Made by a program: the position numbers and the translations under genes. Below the pieces are notes generated by a model. It searched no databases. It was not told the DNA's origin and saw nothing but the letters and a program-made list of their open reading frames with translations. Shown one piece after another: positions 9,676 through 18,856 of a stretch of DNA of 24,681 nucleotides. The first letter of the stretch is position 1; the number at the start of each line of letters is the position of its first letter. Origin of the DNA: Didymodactylos carnosus (lineage: Eukaryota; Rotifera; Eurotatoria; Philodinida; Philodinidae); the NCBI GenBank assembly GCA_905250885.1, contig CAJNOQ010002377.1, positions 1 to 24,681 on the forward strand. The letters run 5' to 3'.

Positions 9676-9980
9676 TAACCGAATTACTAGCTTGTATACT
9701 TATATTTTGATTAGATTTTACTACCTAAGAAAAGGAAAAAAGTAGCATCTAAAGCACCTTTTTGTTTCTAAGTATAAAAACCTCAAACAAGTTTAATATA
9801 GAACATTTTTGAAACAACTTACTGTCTCCATTAAGTGCACTCTTACGTTCTACAATAAATTTGTTCTTATGTTTTTCTCGCTCTTAGAGCAAAAAAAGTG
9901 CTCTAGATGCTACTTTTTTCCTTTTCTCAGATAGTAAAATCTAATCAAAATATAAATATATAAACTAGTAGTTTCGGTTA
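9676..9980. mobile_element. ~305-bp MITE-like inverted-repeat element
   Basis: The left arm 9676-9772 begins TAACCGAA and includes TATTTTGATTAGATTTTACT and AAGGAAAAAAGTAGCATCT. It is mirrored by 9883-9980, which ends TTCGGTTA; by eye the arms are about 88-90% identical over some 97 bp. TA at each outer end fits a TA target preference (Tc1/mariner-like), but TA is too short to prove it. It abuts direct-repeat copy B, so it may have inserted at that repeat's edge. Confidence 0.55.
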
Positions 9981-10110
9981 GGGAAGCCGTCAAAAATAAT
10001 GGAATGCGTAGAACGTATACTTTTTTCTGTGTAAATAAGGAAAAAACTTCGTTTACATGTAACTGTTTTCTTTGCCACGCAGAGTGGAAATTTTATTTCT
10101 TAACCTTGAC
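9979..10110. repeat. Diverged direct repeat, copy B
   Basis: GGGAAGCCGTCAAAAATAAT and then AATGCGTAGAACGTATAC match copy A at 8491, and GCAGAGTGGAA recurs near 10078. The intervening segment is diverged. The repeat starts exactly where the inverted-repeat element at 9676-9980 ends. Confidence 0.45.
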
Positions 10111-10382
10111 GCGCTGACAGTCGATAATGAGAATGTACGTATTATCTTTTGAGATAATAACTTGTTACATTCGAGGAAATACTTGAGTATGTATATAAAG
10201 TAATCTAGAATGGATTGGTTCAAGTTTCTTTCTCCAATTAAGATCCAATGGGGTGAGGGTGGGTGTTGAGGGTGGATGTGAGTCAAGCATACCAAGACTA
10301 GTTTCGTCCAGAGATGGGCAAAGAGCAACTTTTTTGTACCCTGCCCTGTCCTGTTAAAAAAAATGCATAAGAAAAAAAACGT

Positions 10383-10390
10383 GCCCTGCC
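10383..10390. repeat. Left target-site duplication, GCCCTGCC
   Basis: This 8-bp direct repeat recurs at 11046-11053, immediately outside the two terminal inverted repeats. A perfect 8-bp duplication is the hallmark of hAT-type insertion. Confidence 0.8.
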
Positions 10391-11045
10391 CAAAGGGGAA
10401 ACAGCGGACTCCAGACGCATGGAGTCATTTGGAGTCAAGTGGAGTCAAGTGAAGTCACTTGATGCATTGGAGTTAATTGATGAGGTGAAATCAGGTGATA
10501 GGGTGGAGCCCACGAGAGAAATAGCAGACTAGATAGGATCCCAGTCTTGTGAAGTCACTTGGAGTCAACTAGAGTCACCTGATGTGGTCTACTCAGAAGG
10601 TAAAATAAAAGATCCTATGAGATTCGATGGAGTCTGATGGACTCCGGGGATGTAATGGCGTATTTCAACTGTGAAGGACATTAGCTTTTCAACCAGCTCT
10701 AGCTTCCTTGAGCTGTGAGCTAGTATGAACTCGTTAATGGTTTATTCCCAAAACAGAACAAAAGTGTTCCATTTTCGGAAAAACATTCCCATAGCAGCAG
10801 ATTTTGTTCTGGTATGGGAATTGACGCCCTTTAAAAGTAAATTTGTTCTGTTTTTTGGGAATCGAATTTCATAACACGACATTTTTTCTAGCATGGGAAT
10901 ACAACAATGACAAGTTTTTAAAAAAAGGCTAATAGACCCGGTCAGATATGACTTGTCTGGAGTTGGGTGGAGTCAGTTGAAGTCATTTGGAGTCAAGTGG
11001 AGTCAGTTGGCGTGTTGAAGTCTGGAGTCCGCTGTTTCCCCCTTG
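10391..11045. mobile_element. 655-bp hAT-type MITE
   Basis: Terminal inverted repeats of 26 bp (10391-10416 and 11020-11045, beginning CAAAGGGGAAACAGCGG and CAAGGGGGAAACAGCGG when read inward) match at 25 of 26 positions. They are flanked by the perfect 8-bp duplication GCCCTGCC. Subterminal GGAGTCA motifs repeat about every 10 bp on both sides (10421-10475 and 10960-11012), plausible transposase binding sites. They read in the same orientation at both ends, which is unusual. There is no transposase ORF, so movement would depend on a transposase encoded elsewhere. The single TIR mismatch and intact duplication imply a fairly recent insertion. Confidence 0.8.
10745..10899. mobile_element. Possible small element nested in the hAT-type MITE
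   Basis: TTCCCAAAACAGAACAAAA at 10745 is echoed in inverted form near 10841-10860, and ATTCCCATA...TATGGGAAT pairs at about 10786-10820. The segment ends in GGGAA, with TA on both outer sides (10743-10744 and 10900-10901). This suggests a TA-targeting palindromic insertion, but terminal identity is modest and the boundaries are uncertain. Confidence 0.35.
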
Positions 11046-11053
11046 GCCCTGCC
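11046..11053. repeat. Right target-site duplication, GCCCTGCC
   Basis: Identical to 10383-10390; it marks the right boundary of the hAT-type MITE. Confidence 0.8.
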
Positions 11054-11084
11054 ACATATTCTGAAGTAATAAAAAATGTGACCA

Positions 11085-11276
11085 ATGTCAGCTACAAACA
11101 CTGTCGTCGGATCCACACCGGCTGATGCGCTTCCTGAAATAGTCCAAAACGGACTGAATCATGCACTCACAGTTAAGAATGAAGCTATGGATGGCATCCA
11201 GTGGTTCATCAACTGGATTCGTAAATATGTCACCGCTTTTTTCAATCATCATCTTTCTGAACAAATTAACTTTTAA
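11085..11276 (+). CDS. Hypothetical 63-residue ORF
   Basis: The frame runs ATG to TAA and begins 31 bp after the MITE's right target duplication. The text is protein-like: an Ala/Thr/Val-rich start, an amphipathic segment (LPEIVQNGLNHALTVKNEAM), then an aromatic stretch (IQWFINWIRKYVTAFF). No family is recognised. If real, the MITE sits just upstream of its start and might separate it from an earlier exon or promoter. Chance is a live alternative. Confidence 0.25.
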   Translation: MSATNTVVGSTPADALPEIVQNGLNHALTVKNEAMDGIQWFINWIRKYVTAFFNHHLSEQINF

Positions 11277-12180
11277 TCTTTATCACAACTACTGGAATAA
11301 TAATACATAAACACACGTCTCCAATGATAACTAGATAGCAATTGGTAAATATATAAGCAGAAAACTCCGCTAAAATTTCAAAGCTGCGAGTTCATTTCCC
11401 CTTTTGCACAAGAGTATCATAATATAAACTCGTAAAGCCAGTTCTTTCCTACTATTAATATCAATCTGTTAAATGATGTTTTTCGTCCAATGTACTTCCA
11501 AGATGTTTTATTTGAATAAAAATACTGTTTCTTATGATTTATCAGAGAAAAAGATGTTACTTTTTCGACGCCATGGGACAGCGTTTCAACAGATCGAATC
11601 CATACAATAAATCACTGTCATTAGGATTGTAGTGTTGTTTCTCCTGTACGTTTGATAGTCGAAAGCCCGACACAGAAAACCCTTGGTTGGCTGGACTTCT
11701 AGTGTGAAAGAGTCTGATTGGTCAAAAGTCCGAGCTTCGAAATATCTGATAAACTGGAACTCTCCGCAAATATGCATACGCTATGTCACGAAATTCTTAA
11801 GTAAAGTATTGAAAATTGTCTAATCGATGTACTGTGCGTAACGAGTTTTCTGTGATGTGCGTAACACGCATAACGAGATAATTGAGATATGTCGTCCGTC
11901 AAACTAATGTTTTGCGCTGTGTGCACCACCATCTGTCACTCTGCATATCTATTGGATAATCGTCATAAATAGCAGGTGTTTCGACAGACAGCCACATTGA
12001 GCGGCATTTAACGCTTGCAAGATCTCCTCTGCTATAGAGAAAATTTTTATGCACTTAAGTGGAAATAAACTTTTCGACCACCGTAAAAGTCGCTCATACT
12101 CATTTCCTGATTCCCCATAGTGGACCACCTATAGTCTATGGAGTACGCAAGTATGACTCATCGTTTATCGTCCATTTGCA
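11277..12180. other. Intergenic stretch, no gene recognised
   Basis: A minus-strand frame at 11777-11586 starts with ATG and is open for 63 codons (text such as RTFDQSDSFTLEVQPTKGF) but shows no domain. No repeat with clear ends was found. Confidence 0.4.
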
Positions 12181-12305
12181 GAGGGCACGGTGAAGAGGAA
12201 AACCATTATTTTTGAACTGAAAGAACGTGCTAACAACGGGAGGAGGGGTGAAGCTGCGGCGGCTAGAGAACGACGAGTTATAGAGATTTTGACGAAGGGT
12301 TCAAA
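12181..12305 (+). other. Possible exon remnant beside the retrotransposon break
   Basis: A TTTGCAG at about 12175-12181 could be a splice acceptor. The following frame reads GTVKRKTIIFELKERANNG and then an Arg/Ala-rich helix-like stretch (EAAAARERRVIEILTKG). It is GC-richer than its surroundings and runs right up to the 3' break of the retrotransposon. The element, or the rearrangement that cut it, may have interrupted a host exon. No family is recognised and no partner exon was identified. Confidence 0.25.
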
Positions 12306-13976
12306 TGATAACTACACGTGCCAGAGTGTCGAAAAGAATTTGAACCACAGCTGTTACTTCATCATATTGTTTAGAGGCATCGGTATAGATCAAAAGCATA
12401 GTTGTGTTATCAATTTTTTCTAGCAAGTCTTGATGATACAGAAGTCGTGAATGTAGAGTTATTGCTTTAATCATCTGTCTCCTCATCAGCCTAAAATATA
12501 CAGGTAACAAATTACAGAACACTTCTAGAGATGAGAGTGCTACAGTCTGCCTGGAGGTTCCAAGTGCTGTTGCCAATGTCAGTTTTTGTAATTTCAACAG
12601 TGGCTTTAATGCCCCTTTTGTAACGTTCGCCCACACACAAGCTGATAAATCTGTTCTCGGTATGATCATTGTTCGATACAATTGTAACATCATATTAGCA
12701 TTTAATATTCCATTTTTCCGAAGGATATTTTTCAAATATGCCAAGTATCGTGTGCCATTCTTAGCTGTTTGTTGTATATGTGGTTTAACTGTCAGAAATT
12801 CATCTATAATCAATCCTAAATATTTTACTTTTCTTGACGGCACAATTGCATACCCGTTTAATGTCATAGAATTTGTCAATGATTTATTTTTCGTGTTTGA
12901 TTGCATGTGAATCATTCCGTTTTATCCACCTGAAACCCCAAATTCATCTTCTCTAAAATCACTACTAAATTTTTTAAATAGAATTTTATTCTTCTGGTGT
13001 TGATTTTGGTCTTTGTACTCGATATAATAATTGCAATTGATTCTATATCGTCAGGATATAGAAGACAGGGCTGATCCTTGCGGAATCCCATAATCAATTT
13101 CAGTATCAAAGTGGTATGACCATTTAGGTTAACAAAGGCTGTTCGTTCCACGCAGAAGTCATTAACGATATCAATTATGTTTGTGCTAATTTTCAACTGA
13201 TGCATTTTCTGAATTAGCAACTCTCGATTCACTCAGCCTGATGCCACAAATGTTGCGGTGGTAAATGAGACCGTTCTGTTTTGCTTGTTGAATTTTATAT
13301 ATGAGATATAGATGGGCAACCTCTGCGCTTACACCACGTCTGAAGTCAAATTGTTGTGGATGGAATATTTGTTTGCAGTGGCATTCTTTACTCAACATTT
13401 TCATGATGATTTTTTCTAGTACCTGGCCGAAGATATCTAACAGACATATGGCTCGGTAGTTCTCAGGAGAATGTATGAATTTCTTTCTTTTCTTTGCCAC
13501 TGGTACAATCTTAGCTGTTTTTCATCTGGCTGGATAATAGCCTACCCTAAAACAGTTGGAACACACATTAAACAACAGATCAGAGAACAGAGTACCGCTC
13601 TTTTGTATCATTACCATTTGAATAGTGTTTCGTCCTCCTGATTTTGTTGGTTTTAAATTTCGTAAAAGAAATTCTCTTTTTGGAAGGAACCCAGTTTTAT
13701 TCCTGTTGTTGTGATCGTTCTTTCTCACTCCTCTTGATTGCATAGTATTAATCGACGGAGCCCATTTTTCCTGAGATTTCTGACTCACAAAAATTGATTC
13801 AACAATGACTCAGCCATTTGGGTTACATTTGTGTTTTTCTTGGCATCAATATATAAATAGGGTATGTTAGTTGATTTTTTATTTCTTAGCACTGATTGTA
13901 TATGATGCAATTCGGGAGCGGCAGCTGGTTTCACTGGTATGTGATGTGCTTTACCGTCTCTAATCATCTCTTTCAA
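12301..13976 (-). pseudogene. LINE ORF2: reverse transcriptase with partial RNase H, inactivated
   Basis: Recognisable blocks appear in order. Pre-RT text (TNIPYLYIDAKKNTN) lies at 13976-13785. LLRNLKPTKSGG and LLFNVCSNCFRVGYYPAR follow at 13788-13522. ENYRAICLLDIFGQVLEKII and QQFDFRRG lie at 13500-13186. KINTRRIKFYLKNLV...VDKTE lies at 13232-12912. VKYLGLIIDEFLTVKPHIQ and the RNase H opening IYTDASKQ lie at 12915-12301. Breaks: a TGA at 13522-13524 sits where relatives carry the Trp of the RW-KTAKIVP motif, and frame changes occur between the blocks. The GIPQGSALSS palm motif (about 13066-13095) is readable only in another frame and runs almost directly into YPDD in place of YADD, so the intervening palm residues are deleted. 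The encoded enzyme cannot be functional. Confidence 0.85.
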
Positions 13977-14035
13977 TTTAGATTTTGTACAATTGTTTCA
14001 GGGCTTTATTAATGTACACTTTCAACTTCTTTAAC

Positions 14036-15448
14036 TCACTGGTCATTGTTGTGCATACGATTTTTTATTCTTGCTGCCACCTCTAAGTATTTTGAACACA
14101 ACGCTGAGTCAGCTGGATGAGCCAGATTACAATTGCTACATGTCATATCATTCAATGAGCAATTCTCATCTGAATGTTCTCCACCGCATATTTTATATCT
14201 CGTTTTTACCCGGCAAGCTGTTACTACATGACTAAATTTCCAACAGTTTGTGCATTAAACCGGCTTTATTCGATTCTGATACTGCTGAATTACACAAAGA
14301 TGACTTTCAATATATAGATGTTTCAAGTTCAAGAGTCTCTGTTTTAGCTCTTCCGTTTCTACTATCAACCGGACAGATATTATATGTGGTACTGGAAAGA
14401 CATCCGTTCGAACTAGTCTGTTTATTTCTATGACATTCAGAGAAAAATTTATGTTCGGGTTTGCTGCTAAAATATTTTGTACAAAAGCATCATCGTTGAT
14501 AACATTAGGAACATCTTTCAATACCACGCTAAAATTATCTTTTGGCTCATAGACATTGAAATTACCACCGAATGTTGTTTTATCCTATTGTCCTTTTTTA
14601 AAGCTTTTCAGCATCCGCTGCTGAATTTCTCTCGTAGTAAACTGTATTACAAAGCCCCCACGTGGATGAAGATAAGCATATTGAGGAACAAATTTTATCT
14701 GTAGATTTTCAGTGGCAGATCGAAAATTTTCCGTTATAGTTTTCGTATCCCACTTGACGTTCGTTACAACTTTCGGATATATTATCAATAATCTCGAAAA
14801 ATCAGTATGTTTGGTTGACAGAACTGTATTTCGATTTAACTGTAGATTTGTTGTCCCTTGAGATGTCACAATAGGTCGTGGTGGAATGACTATTTGTTGT
14901 GAATAGTTTATATCCTGATGATTCGAAGGATTCAGCTTCGTATTGGTTATTACTTGTTGAGCATAGGTTGGTGGCATTGAAGAAGAGATTATCGCTGTTG
15001 GTTGTACTGACAGTATTGGTGCTAGAGACCGACTCTTTTCTAAGTCATTCAGCCTTTTCTCAATATTAGTCATAAAATTTTCAATCATCTTCCATTGTTC
15101 ATTAGCTGGACTACTTGTCTGACTATATTCAACACTGGAGACTAATAACTTATTAGTATAATTCGGCTTACAACTATTACAATATAGTTCTTGTTTCAAC
15201 AAGGCAGCATTCACAGTTAAATTTGTTTCATCGTGATCGTTGACATGAACACATTTTAAATGGAAATATTCCACAAATGCTTTACATTTGAAGCCCAGAA
15301 CTGATGCATTAGTGTTGCATAAATGACAAACAAAGTCTTGTCTAGGATTTGTACGACTTTCTCGCTCTTCTTCTTTTGCTGATGATTGACTTGTAGGTGT
15401 TGGACTTTTAAAAAACTCTGGCGGTGGTTTTAACCTCTTGCGAGGCAT
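14036..15448 (-). pseudogene. LINE ORF1: PHD-like finger, RRM-like regions and CCHC knuckles, two in-frame stops
   Basis: The frame is single from the ATG at 15448 to a TGA at 14038-14036 (about 470 codons), interrupted only by TAG at 14587-14585 and TAA at 14257-14255. Residues 41-93 form a PHD/FYVE-like zinc finger: C41, C44, C55, H63, C66, C90, C93, with F58 where a Cys ligand is expected. A Gln/Ser/Thr-rich linker follows. Next come two RRM-like regions: one around RLLIIYPKVV...GGFVIQF before the first stop, the other around VVLKDVPNVINDD after it. After the second stop come zinc knuckles: CTNCWKFSHVVTAC is a canonical CCHC, the next (YKICGGEHSDENC) has Tyr replacing its first Cys, and the third is CSNCNLAHPADSALC. 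LINE ORF1 proteins coat element RNA. Because only point stops interrupt it, this half decayed less than ORF2. Confidence 0.8.
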
Positions 15449-15640
15449 AATGAGATCCTTGACTTAAACCATAACAACAATACCAAGTTTTGGATATATG
15501 ATACCGTATAACTAACAAGTATAATCCACAAAACCTAATAAATTTAATAAGTTTTAATAAATTTTTTAATTTTTATTAAAAAACAAGGAGAACGAAAATA
15601 GGTCTGATCGATCGAGCGAAGTGAAGTGAAGTGAAGTTTT

Positions 15641-16342
15641 GAATTCGAAATTGACCTCTTTTAAGTATTTCTAGTATAAAGTGCAGCAAAAGCAAACAAA
15701 TGATCTAAAGAGTACGATTTCGACTCGAATCATATAAAAACGGACGACACAATCATCTACGATCTTTACCGAACGATTTTGTACGAAGAAAGAAGTTTGA
15801 TATCCTAGATTATTCACAAATTCTACAACTTCATTATTTCTTACTAGCTACATCAAAAACACAAAATGTTTGTAGACACACCTTATCCAGCTCCTTCTAC
15901 TTCTCATTCTTTTTCATCATGTTATTTATATATTTCTCCTTTCTCTCTATATGTGTGGGTATGGTGTCTGATTCAGGTTTCTGTTTAATGTGAATGATCT
16001 TATGTATTATTAGTTATGTCTTTCTTACTCACTATTTAAACTAGAAATTTTCTGTTGTCGAACAGTCAAAATGATGTCATAGGTCTATTCCTCTTCCTTT
16101 TTGCTGTTCTATATTTATTTGAAGCAAATTCTCTTCTTTTCTTTGCGAGCACTGTTTTTCAGAGCGGACAACTCTGATGAATAATAGAGAATGTTAATCA
16201 AATATTTACCAATAACGGCTAATTGTTTAAGTGCTATCGTGGCGTTTATTTTACATTTTCGAAACAAAATACAAGAAACCTGTATGTGATATTTCACGAC
16301 AAAATGTCCCCAGCACAACCATTACCTAACGAAGTCTATAAC
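15641..16342. other. Intergenic stretch downstream of the receptor gene
   Basis: AT-rich, with no domain-bearing frame. On the minus strand an AATAAA at 16250-16245 lies about 95 nt past the receptor stop and is a reasonable polyadenylation signal for that gene. A CT-rich patch (15890-15960) is simple sequence. The minus-strand frame at 16115-16318 shows no recognisable domain. Confidence 0.4.
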
Positions 16343-17317
16343 TCATTTTAGAGAGCGTGTTGTCTGTTTTAGATTAAACGACGTGATGGAAGTAATTCGT
16401 CTTTTAAAAATATTTCGAATTTCTTGTCGATAAATTGAAGATACTGTAATATAAAGATAACAAGTTTGTGAATAATTCATTAATAAAAGTAACTGCGTTA
16501 TTGTTACATAAAGATTTTCGATTGCTATGCGTGTTGGACTTTTATAAATGTTTAGTGTAGATGCAATATATATTTGTCGACTAGTGAACGGTATGAGTTC
16601 AAGAGCAGATGCAAAATATTGAATTAATAACATTAATGTCAATTGATAATCTGTGCGATAGTTTTGGTTTTGTTGTTGAATGGGTACTGTTCGTCGACGG
16701 GCTGATCGAACATTTTGACATGTTTTCAAACTAAATATATTTATCAGTGTTAGCGGTAATACACCGTAAAAAAGTGGATTGAAGAAATAGCCGGAATAGT
16801 CTGAGTATGTTTGTGATGTTATATTGCAGGAAGAACGAACGATGTTATAAAATATGAGAGTGGGTACACTAACAAAGACAATTGAGAGAACACAGATGAT
16901 GCACATTCGATTAGCGATGGTTGCTGTACTAAATTTTCGAACATTGGCGTTGCGTGATGTTGAACAACATCGATCCAATGAAGCAAGTATGTTTAAGTAG
17001 AGAATGGATAGACCGCCTGTTTGATTAATGTAACTTCGTAATCGGCACCAAGTATCATTTGTATTGGCTGGATTTATTCCAAACCCATCTGCCATAATGC
17101 GTGTCAACAGTGTATTTGTCAGCACAATCACAACGATTACTGATGAGAGAATAATGTAGCGTGAACATGGACTGCGATTCATTGATCGGCGTGAGAAAAT
17201 ATACACATTTAATAGACTTCCAACAACACCGATTATATACACAAATGATCCAACATAAACATTTAATCGCGACGAAATGTAATTCAAAGTAATGGCTGTA
17301 CTTGATGATGATGACAT
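16343..17317 (-). CDS. Rhodopsin-family (class A) 7TM G-protein-coupled receptor, orphan
   Basis: A 324-residue ORF with ATG start, TGA stop and no intron. Seven hydrophobic spans lie at about 20-42, 53-75, 92-114, 136-158, 177-198, 223-246 and 266-290. Class A marks visible: GSLLNV in TM1 (N37), Cys91 at the outer end of TM3 and Cys164 in the second outer loop (the usual disulfide), and D115-R116 in LDRCC in place of DRY. Departures: TM4 lacks the conserved Trp, and TM7 has NYSQTCYLY instead of NPxxY. The N-terminal tail is short (about 19 residues), fitting a small-ligand or peptide receptor. Divergent receptors of this style are, as I recall, greatly expanded in bdelloid rotifers, often annotated FMRFamide-receptor-like. 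The ligand is unknown. A TATA-like stretch lies near 17413-17421, about 100 bp upstream. The gene sits between a LINE relic and a 1.3-kb TIR element. Confidence 0.85.
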   Translation of the reverse strand: MSSSSSTAITLNYISSRLNVYVGSFVYIIGVVGSLLNVYIFSRRSMNRSPCSRYIILSSVIVVIVLTNTLLTRIMADGFGINPANTNDTWCRLRSYINQTGGLSILYLNILASLDRCCSTSRNANVRKFSTATIANRMCIICVLSIVFVSVPTLIFYNIVRSSCNITSQTYSDYSGYFFNPLFYGVLPLTLINIFSLKTCQNVRSARRRTVPIQQQNQNYRTDYQLTLMLLIQYFASALELIPFTSRQIYIASTLNIYKSPTRIAIENLYVTITQLLLLMNYSQTCYLYITVSSIYRQEIRNIFKRRITSITSFNLKQTTRSLK

Positions 17318-17561
17318 GATCAGCTACTAGCAATAAAGAGAAAGCAATGCATCACAACTTGGAAGAAATATTCGTCCCTATGAAGACTGTGTGAACGGCG
17401 AACCCTGATATCTATTATATTGTCTCCTTTCTCTGATGTTTTTCTCTGAGGTAGTGTGAAATTGATAAAAAAAAATTTATGCGAGGAGTAATGGACAGAA
17501 TAACAACAGCTTTTTCAATTATTCGGGAGATGCGCACCCTCCCGTTATTTGCGCCTCTGCG

Positions 17562-18856
17562 TAGGGGTGGCACTTTACCTTTACTGTAGTAACGAAGTTA
17601 GTTACTTGGTTCCGTTCGTTACTTCACTGTAAAAAGTGTAAGGTAAATTAACATTATCTTCGGTTATTTTTTCATTATAACCTAAGCTAATACTACCCAC
17701 TCTGTCTTTTTGGTAGTTTTATTCTTTGTATTAATGTTAATCTGCTCTATCGACACTTTTACTGTAAAAGTCAGCCTGAAAGAATACCTTGCTTTAATGT
17801 TAATTCAAACTAAATACTTTATAATTTTCGTTTAGTGTGAACTGACATTAAAATATAGATATTCGCCTATATTGACACTGAAGATTGGTTTCTATTTACA
17901 TTAGAGCGAAAATATGACCTCTCAGACACGTGTGAATTTATCTTTTGAGGAAAGTATACATGAACGATAAAATGAATTTACATTATACTGGATTATCTTT
18001 TCTTCTCTGATTTCGGTAGTTTTCTGATACGTAGTAATGTTAATGTGCTTGATCGCCATTTACTTTTTAAAAGTCAGTATGGAAAAACGTCTTACTTTAA
18101 TGTTAATTCACGCTTAAGTTCTTATAATGCCTTTGATATAAATTCACATTAGAATATAAACGTTATCTTATATATAATTAACATTAGAGACTCGTGTTAT
18201 TATATTCAATATTATAGATTATACGCAACCAATAATTAATGTGTATAATATTTATATTATTATGTTAAAAATTAGCGTTTTATAATTGACATTTTCTGTT
18301 GTGTGAGCTTTTTTTCTAACATAATCACACGTACATTGATGAATTTTTGTTTTTGTGGTACCAGGAACAAATATAAATTAAATAGCTTTTTTGGAGCATA
18401 CAGTTCTATCGATAGCAGTCTGTACCATAATTTTGCAAAAATAGATAATTTAATAATGTATAGATGTATATAAATAGATAGATAATAGCAATAATTTTTT
18501 CTGTAAATTTTCTAAACATTGAGACAAAATGAATTTACACCGAGAAAGGTTTTAGAAGATAAATCAACCGTATGCTTTAATGTGAATTAACACGATAGAA
18601 AAGTTTTTAAAGAAAATCTATATATAACCTAATATTTAGTGTAAACTTATCATAGTGGAAAATTCACACGAAGGTGGTAGGCTGCCCCCAAGATCTAATG
18701 TGAATTTTTTTAACAGTGTTGTCCAGAAAGTAATGAAAAACCGTTACTTTCTGGAAGAGTAACGAAGTAACGACATGAGTCACTCGTTACTAGTAACTAA
18801 CTTTGTTACTAAACCTAGTAAAGTAACGCCGAGTAATTAATAAAGTGCCACCCTCA
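17562..18856. mobile_element. ~1.3-kb non-autonomous element with terminal inverted repeats
   Basis: TAGGGGTGGCACTTTA at the left (17562-17577) pairs with TAAAGTGCCACCCTCA at the right (18841-18856), matching at 14 of 16 positions. Subterminal GTTACT/AGTAAC motifs are dense on both sides. The interior contains AATGTTAATT or AATGTGAATT (or complements) at least ten times, and a ~190-bp segment is repeated (about 17700-17890 and 18000-18180). No coding frame is visible. The GGGGTGGCA start resembles hAT ends, but the 8-bp flanks do not match, so superfamily and exact ends are uncertain. Confidence 0.65.

Larger units (their letters stand above)
12301..15640 (-). mobile_element. Decayed non-LTR (LINE) retrotransposon
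   Basis: Two retrotransposon reading regions lie in order on the minus strand: an ORF1 with a PHD-like finger, RRM-like regions and CCHC knuckles, then an ORF2 with reverse transcriptase and the start of an RNase H domain. RNase H after the RT suggests the I/R1/LOA side of the non-LTR tree, but I cannot assign the clade. No poly-A-like tail (poly-T on the plus strand) occurs at the 12301 end, and RNase H stops after about 25 residues, so the 3' end is truncated. The 5' edge is uncertain; an untranslated leader may reach the GTGAA repeats near 15617-15637. Stops, frameshifts and deletions show the copy is dead. Confidence 0.85.

Noticed and set aside
10421..10475. Regular ~10-bp GGAGTCA repeats considered as a CRISPR-like array
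   Set aside because: Units are far too short, with no unique spacers, and lie inside a eukaryotic MITE at its subterminal region.
12662..12910. 82-codon plus-strand ORF
   Set aside because: It is the antisense shadow of the reverse-transcriptase remnant on the minus strand.
13020..13060. YPDD read as an intact RT catalytic box
   Set aside because: The position is YADD in relatives, the preceding palm residues are deleted and the frame is broken, so it is a relic.
17055..17333. 92-codon minus-strand ORF overlapping the receptor start
   Set aside because: It is an out-of-frame shadow of the 7TM receptor, which has clear family marks.
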